In this document: positions 1 to 9,519 of the stretch, one piece after another
Numbering within the stretch: position 1 is the stretch's first letter
Layout: the number at the start of each line of letters is the position of its first letter
Position numbers and translations under genes: made by a program
Assembly: GCF_040182365.1 (NCBI RefSeq)
Contig: NZ_CP144460.1
Location: forward strand, 3,968,001 to 4,032,000
From: Xanthomonas sp. 10-10
GTDB lineage: Bacteria; Pseudomonadota; Gammaproteobacteria; Xanthomonadales; Xanthomonadaceae
Reading direction: 5' to 3'
DNA length: 64,000 nt
The notes under the pieces: model-generated
The model's input: only the letters and a program-made list of their open reading frames with translations
Told to the model about the DNA's origin: nothing
Databases searched by the model: none

Positions 1-448
1 TGCGGTCTTCGTAGACCCCGGTCACCCGGCCATCGCTCTGTCCCAGATACACACCCGGCCGCACCCGGTACGTCACCTTATCCGGCGCCATCACCAGCGC
101 GATCAGGCCCGAGCCGCCTCCAATGGTCCCCACCATGTCGAGGGCGTCGAGCGGGAAGGCTTCCAACGGTTCCTTGCGCCGGTTCGGGTCCGGACGGGTA
201 CCGTTGCTGCCTTCCGCGCTGACCCAGGCATCGCTGAACGGGTCGCGCATCACTTGCGCCGAGTATTCGAACGTCTCGAACTGCTGCATCACCGGCAGCG
301 GCTCCAGCGGCGGCGCAGGACGCGCACGCACCTCGGCCACCCAGGCTTCCAGATTCGGCGCATCGCCGGGGGTACTGGTCACGCCACGCGTGCACGCCGG
401 CAATACTGCAATTAGCGCCACGCAGGACAGGATCTTGAGCAATTTCAT
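1..448 (-). CDS. pilP: PilP, type IV pilus inner-membrane lipoprotein (3' part cut by window edge)
   Basis: The first 149 codons of a gene running off the left edge. The product starts MKLLKILSCVAL and has a lipobox LPAC with the cysteine at residue 19, so it should be a lipoprotein held in the inner membrane. The proline-rich linker (PAPPLEPLP) followed by a beta domain (DALDMVGTIGGG, VTYRVRPG) is typical of PilP. PilP binds the PilN/PilO dimer and links it to the PilQ secretin. The ATG lies 2 bases after the pilO stop, so it is the fourth gene of the pilMNOP operon; pilQ is expected just outside the window. The identification is firm from context and sequence. Confidence 0.93.
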   Translation of the reverse strand, partial: MKLLKILSCVALIAVLPACTRGVTSTPGDAPNLEAWVAEVRARPAPPLEPLPVMQQFETFEYSAQVMRDPFSDAWVSAEGSNGTRPDPNRRKEPLEAFPLDALDMVGTIGGGSGLIALVMAPDKVTYRVRPGVYLGQSDGRVTGVYEDR

Positions 449-450
449 GG

Positions 451-1116
451 TCATTGGCCGCCCTTCTTCGCAGCGTCGGCCGCCGCCTTTTCCTGCTCGG
501 CCATTTCCTCATCGTCCAGATAACGATAGGTCTTGACCGTGCCGGACAGCTCCAGCGCACCGCGCGGCGTGATACCGGCCTTGGCGTCCTTGGGCTTGAG
601 GTTGATGTCGTGCATGGTCAGGATCACCACGCGCGGCAGCGAGGCCACGCCGCTGACGAAGGCACCGAACTGGTGGTAACTGCCCACCATGCGCAGGGCG
701 ATCGGCTTCTCGGCGTAGAACTCCTTCGGCGATTCCGGGCCCGGCTGGAACAACTCGTTCGACAGGCCGCTGGACAGCGCGGTCTGCGAGATGTCGATGA
801 TCAGGTCCGGCATTTCGGTCTTGCTGGGCAGCTGACGCAGCATCTGCTGCAGCACCTGCTCCATCTGCGCGAGCTGCTGCTTGAGCGGCTCCAGGTTCAC
901 CGCACGCCCCTGCTGGGTCTCGAACTCGGTGCGCAGCTGGGTTTCGGTGCTTTCCAGCCCTTCCAGATCATCGCGCTTTCCGCTGATCGACAGGAACCAG
1001 GCCAGCACCATGATGAACAGGCCGACCACCACGCAGAACACAATGCGCGCCTGCTGCGGCCAACCGCCGATGTTGTTGAAGTCCAGATCGCTGAGCTTGA
1101 ATGATTTCTTACTCAT
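451..1116 (-). CDS. pilO: PilO, type IV pilus alignment-complex protein
   Basis: A 221-residue bitopic inner-membrane protein. A short cytoplasmic N-terminus (MSKKSFKLSDLDFNNIGGWP) precedes one membrane segment at about residues 24-46 (VVVGLFIMVLAWFL). A coiled coil at about 50-110 (LEGLESTETQLR, LKQQLAQMEQVLQQ) and a ferredoxin-like periplasmic domain follow. PilO forms a heterodimer with PilN and helps align the pilus machine across the periplasm. Its ATG overlaps the pilN stop by 4 bases (ATGA), suggesting translational coupling. Length and layout are normal for the family; the C-terminal tail is rich in Ala, Glu and Lys. Confidence 0.95.
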   Translation of the reverse strand: MSKKSFKLSDLDFNNIGGWPQQARIVFCVVVGLFIMVLAWFLSISGKRDDLEGLESTETQLRTEFETQQGRAVNLEPLKQQLAQMEQVLQQMLRQLPSKTEMPDLIIDISQTALSSGLSNELFQPGPESPKEFYAEKPIALRMVGSYHQFGAFVSGVASLPRVVILTMHDINLKPKDAKAGITPRGALELSGTVKTYRYLDDEEMAEQEKAAADAAKKGGQ

Positions 1117-1882
1117 GACGCCGCCCCCTCCTGCGGCCGATTGGCAGGCGCCGGCGCTGCCTGCGGTGCAGCCGCAGGTGCGCTCGGCGGCGTTGCAGGC
1201 GCAGGTGCCGCTGCCGGGGCAGCGGGCGTCGTACCCGCCGGCGTGGCAGCCGGTGCAGCCGGATCCACCACCGCGGGCGCGGCGCCGTTCTTGTCAGCCT
1301 CGTTCGGGTTGGCCAGCTTAACCTTCAGCGTGAACACGTAAGGCAATGCCTTGGTATCCATCGACGAGGCTGCCGGCGGTCCGGCCGCCTTGTCCTGGCT
1401 CTTGGCTTCGATGATGGACAGATCCGGATTGGTCATCCAACCCGAGCCTTCCAGGTTGCGCATGTAGGCACTGACGCGCGCGTTGGACTGCGAGCGGCCT
1501 TCCAGGGTCAGGATGTCGCCGTCCTGCTTGATGTTGGTCAACGCCACGCCATCGGGAATGGTGCGCACCAGCGAATCGAACAGATGCACCATCTGCGAGC
1601 GGTTGGCCTGCAGTTCCTCGATCACCTTCTTGCGCGCAAGCAGGCGGTCCTTCTTCTTGTCGAGTTCCTTGATCTCCTCGTTCTGCGCCTTGACCTTGTC
1701 GATCTCGGTGGTCAGGAACGCATTGCGCTCGGTCTGGCCGCTGATCTGCGCGTCGTAGTAGAACCAGATCAGCGCCGACAGCAGCACGCCAACGAGCGCG
1801 GCGAAGCCGAGCATCGAATAGAACTCACGCTCGCGCGCTTTCCGGCGCTCGGCGCGCCAGGGCAGTAGATTGATTCTTGCCA

Positions 1883-1883
<1 letters not shown>
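1113..1883 (-). CDS. pilN: PilN, type IV pilus assembly protein with a long Ala/Pro tail
   Basis: A 256-residue inner-membrane protein. The N-terminus ARINLLPWRAERR is the conserved PilN segment that sits in the groove of PilM. One membrane span follows at about residues 23-45, then a coiled coil (TEIDKVKAQNEEIKELDKKKDRL, about 55-95) and a periplasmic fold. The last 60 or so residues are a low-complexity Ala/Pro/Thr tail (APAATPAGTTPAAPAAAP) that makes the protein longer than the roughly 200 residues seen in Pseudomonas. The gene overlaps pilM by 1 base and pilO by 4. Role: docks PilM to the membrane and pairs with PilO. Confidence 0.95.
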
Positions 1884-3018
<1,135 letters not shown>

Positions 3019-3156
3019 GCCCTTCACGCGCAAGGCAATGACCCCGCGAACGTGACCCCAGTGCTGTCTTCTGCGATCCCCAGAGTTCGGCCCCAGCCAA
3101 ACCCGGCGTCATCTATACTCTGTGACCAAGAAATCTGCAATCGGAATCTCTCTTAC

Positions 3157-5586
3157 ATGCCCCGTATTCGCCGTTGGCTGGGCTGGATCCTGGCCACGCT
3201 CGTTGTGCTCGCACTGCTCGGCGCCATTGCTGCCGGCGGCCTGTATTACGCCATTTCCTCGAAGTTGCCGGACGTACAGTCGCTCAAGCAGGTCGAGCTG
3301 CAGGAGCCGATGTACGTCTATTCCAGCGACGGTCGCCTGATGGCCGTCTACGGCGAGACCCGACGCTACCCGATCCAGATGAAGGACGTGCCGCTGCGCC
3401 TGAAGCAGGCCTTCCTGGCGACCGAGGACGCGCGTTTCTACGAGCACGGGGGCGTGGACTACAAGGGCATCGCCCGCGCGGTGTGGCTGCTGGCCAGTAC
3501 CGACGCCAAGCGCGTGCCGGGCGGCTCGACCATCACCCAGCAGGTGGCGCGGCAGTTCTTCCTCAGTTCCGAATACAGCTACACCCGCAAGCTTGCCGAG
3601 ATCCTGCTGGCGCGCAAGATCGAGAGTGAGCTGAGCAAGGACGAGATCTTCGAGCTGTATCTCAACAAGAGCTTCTTCGGCAACCGCGCCTACGGCGTCG
3701 GTGCCGCCGCCGAGTACTACTACGGCAAGAAGATGAGCGAATTGAGCCTGGACGAGATGGCGTCGCTGGCCGGTATCCCCAAGTTCCCGTCCAGCGGCAA
3801 CCCGATCAGCAACCCCGAGCGCGCGCGCGAACGCCGCGACTATTACGTGCTGCAGCGCATGGCCGACCTGGGCTTCGTGACCCAGGCCGAAGCCGATGCC
3901 GCCAAGGCGGTGCCGATGCATGCCAAGCCGCACGAGCCGCCGGTCGAGGTGTACGCGCCATACGTGGCCGAGCTGGTGCGTCAGGAGATGATCGCCAAGT
4001 ACGGCGGCGATGTGCTCAACAAGGGCTACCACGTCACCACCACCATCGATTCCACCCTGCAGACCGGCGCCGATGCGGCGGTTGCCGAAGGCCTGCGCCT
4101 GTACGACCACCGCCATGGCTGGCACGGCGTGGAGCAGCATTTCGATGTCGCCGCCGATGCGGATGCACCGGCCCTGGCCAAGCATCTGGCCGGCGCGTTC
4201 ACCCAGGGCGGTCTGCGCGCGGTGATCGTGGCACGCACCAATGCCGACGGCGGCGTGACCGTCGTACTGAGCGACAAGACCGAGCTGACCCTGCCGCCCA
4301 GCGCCAGCCGCTGGACCAACAAGACCCCGGCCAAGCTGCTGACGCGCGGCGACCTGACCCGCATCCGCGCTGGCGAGAAAGACGGCGAATGGATCATCGA
4401 CCAGTTGCCGCGCGGCCAGGCCGCGCTGGTATCGCTGGATGCCGACAGCGGCGCACTGCGCGCCCTGGTCGGCGGCTTCAGCTTTGCCGGCAACAAGTTC
4501 AATCGCGCTACCCAGGCACGCCGCCAGCCCGGTTCCAGCTTCAAACCGTTCGTGTATGCGTCGGCGTTCGAGAAGGGCTTCAACCCGGCCTCGATCGTGC
4601 TGGATGCGCCGGTGGTGTTCCGCGATCGTCGTGGCAAGACCTGGTCGCCGCAGAACGATGGCGGCGGCTTCCGCGGCCCGATGCGGCTGCGCGAGGCGCT
4701 GGTGCAATCGCGCAACCTGGTGTCGGTGCGCCTACTGGATGCGATCGGCGTCGATTTTGCACGCAAATACATCAGCCAGTTCGGTTTCCAGGAAGCCGAG
4801 TTGCCGCCCAACCTGTCGATGTCGCTGGGCACCGCGTCGCTGACGCCGCTGTCGGTGGCGCGCGGTTACGCGGTGTTCGCCAATGGCGGCTCGCGCGTGG
4901 ACACCTGGATCGTGGATGAGGTGAAAGACCGCGACGGCACTGTGGTGTTCAAGGAAGTGCCTGCGGTGGCCTGCCGCACCTGTGCGTTGCAGGGCGGCAC
5001 GGCCGCGCCGGTGAGCCAGGTGGTGGACGGGTTCAACTTCGGCGCCCAGGCGCCGGCCACGCCGCCGGCGGCTCCGGCCACCGACGCGGCGCCGACGCCA
5101 GCACAAGCCGCACCGGCGGCGATCGCCGAAACCAAGATCGCGCCACGCGCCATCGATGCGCGCACCGCTTACCAGCTGGTGTCGATGATGCGCGACGTGG
5201 TTCAGCGCGGCACCGGCACGGCGGCCAAGGTGCTGGGACGCGAAGACGTGGGCGGCAAGACCGGCTCGACCAACGACCACCGCGATGCCTGGTTCTCCGG
5301 CTTTGGCGGCCCGTACGCCACCACCGTGTGGGTGGGCCGCGACGACTTCCGCTCGCTCGGCTATCGCGAGTACGGCGGCAAGGCCGCACTGCCGATCTGG
5401 ATCGACTACATGCGCGTGGCACTGAAGGACAAGCCGATCGCTGCCAACGACCCGCCCGAGGGCATGACCCAGGCCACCATCAATGGCGCGGTCGAGTGGG
5501 TCAAGAACGAAGACCTGGATCGCCTGCAGGATTACGACTACGGCCTGCAGGAACAGCAGGACGAGAAGGCGTTCGATATCTTTTGA
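3157..5586 (+). CDS. mrcA: Penicillin-binding protein 1A (bifunctional transglycosylase/transpeptidase)
   Basis: An 809-residue class A PBP that polymerises and cross-links peptidoglycan. An N-terminal membrane anchor (about 8-30) is followed by a GT51 glycosyltransferase with [10 protein letters not shown] and [13 protein letters not shown]. The transpeptidase has the active-site SxxK motif as SSFK (in [10 protein letters not shown]), SRN as the SxN motif and GGKTGSTN as the KTG motif. An Ala/Pro-rich insert (residues about 625-665, [15 protein letters not shown]) sits between SxN and KTG. The ATG at 3157 gives a product beginning PRIRRWLGW as in relatives; an in-frame ATG at 3052 would add 35 residues with no membrane logic. 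TATACT at 3114-3119 is a possible -10 element. Divergent from pilM. Confidence 0.95.
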   Translation: MPRIRRWLGWILATLVVLALLGAIAAGGLYYAISSKLPDVQSLKQVELQEPMYVYSSDGRLMAVYGETRRYPIQMKDVPLRLKQAFLATEDARFYEHGGVDYKGIARAVWLLASTDAKRVPGGSTITQQVARQFFLSSEYSYTRKLAEILLARKIESELSKDEIFELYLNKSFFGNRAYGVGAAAEYYYGKKMSELSLDEMASLAGIPKFPSSGNPISNPERARERRDYYVLQRMADLGFVTQAEADAAKAVPMHAKPHEPPVEVYAPYVAELVRQEMIAKYGGDVLNKGYHVTTTIDSTLQTGADAAVAEGLRLYDHRHGWHGVEQHFDVAADADAPALAKHLAGAFTQGGLRAVIVARTNADGGVTVVLSDKTELTLPPSASRWTNKTPAKLLTRGDLTRIRAGEKDGEWIIDQLPRGQAALVSLDADSGALRALVGGFSFAGNKFNRATQARRQPGSSFKPFVYASAFEKGFNPASIVLDAPVVFRDRRGKTWSPQNDGGGFRGPMRLREALVQSRNLVSVRLLDAIGVDFARKYISQFGFQEAELPPNLSMSLGTASLTPLSVARGYAVFANGGSRVDTWIVDEVKDRDGTVVFKEVPAVACRTCALQGGTAAPVSQVVDGFNFGAQAPATPPAAPATDAAPTPAQAAPAAIAETKIAPRAIDARTAYQLVSMMRDVVQRGTGTAAKVLGREDVGGKTGSTNDHRDAWFSGFGGPYATTVWVGRDDFRSLGYREYGGKAALPIWIDYMRVALKDKPIAANDPPEGMTQATINGAVEWVKNEDLDRLQDYDYGLQEQQDEKAFDIF

Positions 5587-5799
5587 GGGCCGGGATTCGG
5601 GGTTCGTTATTCGGAAATGGGGAATCGGAACGGCATCGCCGGCCCGGTTCCCCGATCGATGCGCATCGGCTGGTGGCTCGCGTAGACGCAGACGCAAGCA
5701 CCGTTGCGTGATTGCCACGTCCGGGATGGCATGGCGCATTCGCCACCTCTTCATGCCGCTGATGTAGAGTCGGACCAGGTTCATTAGGGGAGCCCGGCC
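5587..5799. other. Intergenic region with one arm of a GGGATTCG-type repeat
   Basis: Just after the mrcA stop there is a short run of degenerate units (GGGATTCGGGGTTCG, then GGGGAATCGG, up to about 5629). They resemble the arms of the paired repeats seen at 9380, 36354 and 50314, but no clear inverted partner is visible here. No gene or strong terminator is seen. Confidence 0.45.
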
Positions 5800-6447
5800 A
5801 TGCATCACGCGCGCGAACACGCCGATACGCGAACCCGAGAACGTCGCCACCGCCTGGCGCACGAAGCCGCCCGGCTGATGGCCGAAGGCGGCATCCGCGA
5901 TTTCCATCAGGCCAAGCTCAAGGCCGCCAGCCGGCTCGGCATCCACGACGACGCATCGCTGCCGCGCAATCGCGAGATCGAAGATGCGCTACGCCAATAC
6001 CAGCGCCTGTTCGCCGGGCCCGACCACGCAGCGCGGCTGCGACAACGCCGCGAAGCGGCCTTGCGCGCACTGGAATTCCTGAGCCAGTTCCAGCCGCGAT
6101 TGATTGGCCCGGTACTGGACGGTACTGCCGATGCAAACGCACCGGTGCAATTGCAGCTGCATAGCGACGATCCGGACGCATTACAGCGGTTTCTGGAAGA
6201 ACACCGCATCCCGGCCGAAGCGCGCACCCGCCGTCTGCGGCTGGACCGCGAGCGCAGCGGCGACTTCCCGGTGTGGCTGTTCAGTGCCGAGGAGCTGACC
6301 TTCGACCTGACGGTGCTGCCCTACGACGCGCTACGCCAGGCGCCGCTGTCGCAGCTGGACGAAAAACCGATGCCCCGCGCCTCGGCCGCACAATTGCGGC
6401 AGTTGCTCGCAGAACAGGAGACTGACGCCTACCAGCAACGGGAGTAA
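5800..6447 (+). CDS. Conserved hypothetical protein of unknown function
   Basis: A 215-residue soluble protein with no signal peptide or membrane segment. The N-terminal half is helical and charged (RRHRLAHEAARLMAEGGI, RNREIEDALRQYQRLF). The C-terminal half has a likely alpha/beta core (PRLIGPVLDGTADANAPVQLQL, FPVWLFSAEELTFDLTVLP). It resembles a family of proteobacterial conserved hypotheticals I recall only from their sequence pattern; the alternating strands in the second half faintly recall a nucleotidyltransferase-like fold, which is inference only. The ATG has GGGGAG eight bases upstream. It stands alone between mrcA and the convergent gltA. The gene is surely real; the function is not known. 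Confidence 0.85.
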   Translation: MHHAREHADTRTRERRHRLAHEAARLMAEGGIRDFHQAKLKAASRLGIHDDASLPRNREIEDALRQYQRLFAGPDHAARLRQRREAALRALEFLSQFQPRLIGPVLDGTADANAPVQLQLHSDDPDALQRFLEEHRIPAEARTRRLRLDRERSGDFPVWLFSAEELTFDLTVLPYDALRQAPLSQLDEKPMPRASAAQLRQLLAEQETDAYQQRE

Positions 6448-6553
6448 ACGCGCGCAAACGCTACATCGCTGCGCACGCCGCCAGCACTCTTCCGCAACTG
6501 CTCGCTACGTTTGTCAGCCGCTTGGTTAAGCGCTTGCGCTCCAGCAGGCAACA

Positions 6554-6580
6554 ACAAAAACGCCCCGCAATGCGGGGCGT
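6554..6580 (-). terminator. Rho-independent terminator of gltA
   Basis: A 9-bp stem (ACGCCCCGC / GCGGGGCGT, loop AAT) at 6560-6580. Read on the minus strand it is followed by a T-rich tract (TTTTTGTTGTT). It lies 28 bases beyond the gltA stop, as expected for an intrinsic terminator. Confidence 0.85.
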
Positions 6581-6607
6581 TCGTTTACGCAGACGATCTT
6601 CAGCCGA

Positions 6608-7897
6608 TTAACGCTTGGCGCTGTCGGTGTAGTCGCGCTTGTCGTAACCGGTGTAGATCTGGCGCGGACGGCCGATCTTCATTTCCGGGTCGACCTGCTG
6701 CTCCAGCCAATGCGACACCCAACCGGCGGTGCGCGCGATGGCGAACATCACGGTGAACATTTCCACCGGAATATTCAGCGCCTTGTAGATCAGGCCCGAG
6801 TAGAAGTCCACGTTCGGGTACAGCTTGCGCTGCACGAAGTAGTCGTCCTTCAGCGCGGCTTCTTCCAGCTTCAACGCCACTTCCAGCAGCGGGTCGTTGA
6901 CGCCCAGCTCGCCCAGCACCTTGTGGGTCATCTCGCGGATGATCTTGGCGCGCGGGTCGAAGTTCTTGTAGACGCGGTGACCGAAGCCCATCAGGCGGAA
7001 CGAGGAGTTCTTGTCCTTGGCCTTGGCCACGGCCGACTCGACGTTATCGGCAGTGCCGATCTCTTCGAGCATCTTCAGCACCGCTTCGTTAGCGCCGCCA
7101 TGTGCCGGGCCCCACAGCGCGGTGATGCCGGCAGCGACCGACGCATACGGGTTGGCACCGGTCGAACCGACCAGACGCACGGTCGAGGTCGAGGCGTTCT
7201 GCTCGTGATCGGCATGCAGGATGAACAGCAGATCCAGTGCCTTGGCGACAACCGGATTGATCTCCAGCGGCTCGCTCGGCACTTCGAACATCATGTGCAG
7301 GAAGCGGTCGACGTAGTTCAGGTTGTTGCGCGGGTAGCGGATCGGCCAGCCGATCGAATAGCGGTATGCGGCGGCGGCCAGGGTCGGCACCTTGGCGATC
7401 AGACGGATGGCGGCCTGACGGCGCTGTTCCGGATCGTTGAGGTCCAGGGTGTCGTGGTAGAACGCCGACAGCGAGGCGACCGAACCGGCCAGCATGGCCA
7501 TCGGGTGCGCATCGTGGCGGAAACCGCCGAGGAAGTTCTTCAGCGACTCATGCATCATCGTGTGATGCGTCACTTCGTGGTCGAACTTCTTGAATTCGTC
7601 CGCCGTCGGCAGTTCGCCGTTCATCAGCAGATACGACACTTCCAGGAAGCTGGACTTCTCGGCGAGCTGTTCGATCGGATAGCCGCGGTACAACAACACG
7701 CCGTTGTCGCCATCGATATAGGTGATGGCCGACTTGCAGCTGGCGGTGGCGGTAAAGCCCGAGTCGTAGGTGAACAGACCGGTTTCTTTGGTCAGCTTGG
7801 AAATATCGACGCAGTCATTGCCCAAGGTGGGCTTGAGAACCGGCAGAACGACCGACTTGTCGCCGGCGTTGAGCGTGACCTGATCAAGATCGGACAC
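6608..7897 (-). CDS. gltA: Citrate synthase (type II)
   Basis: A 429-residue enzyme of the TCA cycle that condenses oxaloacetate and acetyl-CoA to citrate. Family signatures include [19 protein letters not shown] near the N-terminus, [20 protein letters not shown], the catalytic histidine segment [11 protein letters not shown] and the second histidine segment [15 protein letters not shown]. The N-terminal beta domain and overall length fit the hexameric, NADH-sensitive gammaproteobacterial type. The GTG start at 7897 is favoured by AAGGAG eight bases upstream and a product starting SDLDQVTL; an upstream ATG at 7966 would add 23 unrelated residues. Monocistronic, followed by an intrinsic terminator. 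Confidence 0.97.
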   Translation of the reverse strand: MSDLDQVTLNAGDKSVVLPVLKPTLGNDCVDISKLTKETGLFTYDSGFTATASCKSAITYIDGDNGVLLYRGYPIEQLAEKSSFLEVSYLLMNGELPTADEFKKFDHEVTHHTMMHESLKNFLGGFRHDAHPMAMLAGSVASLSAFYHDTLDLNDPEQRRQAAIRLIAKVPTLAAAAYRYSIGWPIRYPRNNLNYVDRFLHMMFEVPSEPLEINPVVAKALDLLFILHADHEQNASTSTVRLVGSTGANPYASVAAGITALWGPAHGGANEAVLKMLEEIGTADNVESAVAKAKDKNSSFRLMGFGHRVYKNFDPRAKIIREMTHKVLGELGVNDPLLEVALKLEEAALKDDYFVQRKLYPNVDFYSGLIYKALNIPVEMFTVMFAIARTAGWVSHWLEQQVDPEMKIGRPRQIYTGYDKRDYTDSAKR

Positions 7898-8070
7898 TGT
7901 GTACGCTCCTTCAGTGGAAGGCGCCTGATCCCACATGGGCAGGCACGTGATGGAAGTCCAAGGCATCGCCTCGGATCACGTCATTATCGCACAGCAGCAT
8001 TTTGGCCGTCGCTTGGACAGAAGTCGTAGACGCACCTGTCGGGACCACGCAAGCGAAGCGCCGGCGCTCC

Positions 8071-8103
8071 AAACAACAACGGCCGCGCAATGCGCGACCG
8101 TTG
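8071..8103 (-). terminator. Likely intrinsic terminator after L31
   Basis: An inverted repeat CAACGGCCGCGC AAT GCGCGACCGTTG (8077-8103), with one mismatch, is followed on the minus strand by TTGTTTGG. It lies about 24 bases past the rpmE stop. The T tract is short and interrupted, so efficiency is uncertain. Confidence 0.65.
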
Positions 8104-8126
8104 TCGGTACAGCCCGTCCTGCAAGT

Positions 8127-8369
8127 TCAGCGCGCGTAGCGCTTCTGGAACTTGTCGATACGGCCGCCGGTGTCGATCACCTTGTGCTTGCCGGTATAGA
8201 ACGGGTGCGACGCCGAGGAAATTTCCACCTTGATCAGCGGATATTCCTGGCCGTCTTCCCACTTCACGGTCTCTTTCGAGCCCATGGTGGAACGGGTCAG
8301 AATCTTGAAGTCGGACGTCACGTCGTGAAAGACGACGTCTTTGTAGTTGGGATGCACGTTATCTTTCAT
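8127..8369 (-). CDS. rpmE2: 50S ribosomal protein L31, type B
   Basis: An 80-residue ribosomal protein starting [16 protein letters not shown] and ending [11 protein letters not shown]. It is the zinc-free (type B) form: the CxxC pair of type A L31 is absent and the type B sequences [16 protein letters not shown] and [11 protein letters not shown] are present. In several bacteria type B L31 replaces the zinc-containing paralogue under zinc limitation, but no Zur-like operator could be recognised upstream here. Short single-gene unit between gltA and the nucleoside hydrolase gene. Confidence 0.95.
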   Translation of the reverse strand: MKDNVHPNYKDVVFHDVTSDFKILTRSTMGSKETVKWEDGQEYPLIKVEISSASHPFYTGKHKVIDTGGRIDKFQKRYAR

Positions 8370-8440
8370 GGACTTGGCGCCGGGCTGCCTGGATAAGCCG
8401 AGCATTATAGCGGCCTCCGCTCGCCCGGCGCAAGGTCGCC

Positions 8441-9379
8441 CTAGCCGGCCGCCAACGCCGCCCCGACCAGGCCGTAGAACCGCTGGCGGTCGTACTCCAG
8501 CAGCAGGTTGGCGTTGTCGGGCGCGCCACCCTGCCGGTTCCAGTCCACCAGGGTCATGCCGCGGGTGTGCGTACCGGACAGTTCGATATGGACCGGGCGC
8601 TGCTCCAGGCGCTGGGCGCCTTCCGGGTGCAGCGCGAACGCCATCGCCAGCGCGTCGGCGGCGTACCAGTACTCGCCACGGCTGTCTTCGGACCACAGGC
8701 GGGTCTTGCGCGAGATTTCTTCATAGAAGCGGGCGCGGGCGCTATCGGCCGCCAACCATTGCTCGACATCGCGATGCAGCAGGCCGTGCGCGATGGTGGC
8801 TTCCCAGTCGGCCACGTCGAAGTGCGGGAAGCCGCGGAACACGATATGCGCCGCCTCCGGGTCGAAGCCGATGTTGAATTCGGCGGCAGGCGTGATGTTG
8901 CCATGCCCGGTCAGCGCCCCGCCCATCACCACCAGCCGGCCGACGCGCTGCGGCAGGGTCGGGTCCAGGGTGAGCGCCAGGGCCAGGTTGGTCAGTGGGC
9001 CCAGGGCCACCAGCAACAGCTCGCCGGCGTAGTCGTGCGACAGACGCAGGATGGCGAGCGCCGCATGCTCGGCCTCGGCGCTGCGCCTGGCCGCCGGCAG
9101 GCCGACATCACCGAAGCCATCGATGCCGTGCACGTGCGCTGCATCGACCGAGGGGTGCAATAGCGGCTGCGGGCAACCGGCATACACCGGCACATCCGCG
9201 CGGCCGGCGATCTCGCAGACCTTCAGGGCGTTGCGCACGGTGTGCTCCAACCCTACGTTGCCGGCGGCGATGGTCAGCCCGACCACTTCATGGCGGGCGT
9301 CGTTGAACGCCATCAGCAACGCCAGCGCGTCATCCACGCCCGGGTCGGTATCGATCAGCAGCGGTATTCTTTTTGTCAT
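8441..9379 (-). CDS. Inosine/uridine-preferring nucleoside hydrolase
   Basis: A 312-residue enzyme expected to cleave the N-glycosidic bond of ribonucleosides, giving base and ribose for salvage. The N-terminal calcium-binding motif [12 protein letters not shown] (about 10-21) is the family signature. It is supported by [41 protein letters not shown] (second part of the metal/ribose site) and a D near the C-terminus ([10 protein letters not shown]). Length is normal. Substrate preference (IunH versus pyrimidine-specific RihA/B type) cannot be read from the sequence. The ATG is immediately preceded by an intergenic repeat element. No operon partners. Confidence 0.92.
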   Translation of the reverse strand: MTKRIPLLIDTDPGVDDALALLMAFNDARHEVVGLTIAAGNVGLEHTVRNALKVCEIAGRADVPVYAGCPQPLLHPSVDAAHVHGIDGFGDVGLPAARRSAEAEHAALAILRLSHDYAGELLLVALGPLTNLALALTLDPTLPQRVGRLVVMGGALTGHGNITPAAEFNIGFDPEAAHIVFRGFPHFDVADWEATIAHGLLHRDVEQWLAADSARARFYEEISRKTRLWSEDSRGEYWYAADALAMAFALHPEGAQRLEQRPVHIELSGTHTRGMTLVDWNRQGGAPDNANLLLEYDRQRFYGLVGAALAAG

Positions 9380-9514
9380 GGGATTCGGGATTGGGCATTC
9401 GGGATTCGTTGCGGCATCTTCGCAAGGATCGGCCGGCCAAGCGAACGCCTTCGGATAAAAAGGAAGCCGCAGCCTTTGCTTTTACGATTCCCGATTCCCG
9501 ATTCCCGAATCCCC
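9380..9514. repeat. Inverted-arm intergenic repeat A (GGGATTCG units)
   Basis: The left arm 9380-9408 is a tandem of degenerate GGGATTCG/GGGATTGG units. The right arm 9485-9514 carries the reverse complement (CGATTCCCGATTCCC and on). About 75 bases lie between the arms. The same design recurs at 36354-36498 and 50314-50402. It fills the gap between the nucleoside hydrolase start and the recG stop. Confidence 0.75.
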
Positions 9515-9519
9515 GCCTC

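Noticed and set aside
3109..4707. A 532-codon open frame antisense to mrcA
   Set aside because: It mirrors the codon pattern of mrcA, its translation is His/Gln/Ala/Gly-rich without any family motif, and mrcA on the other strand has all catalytic motifs.
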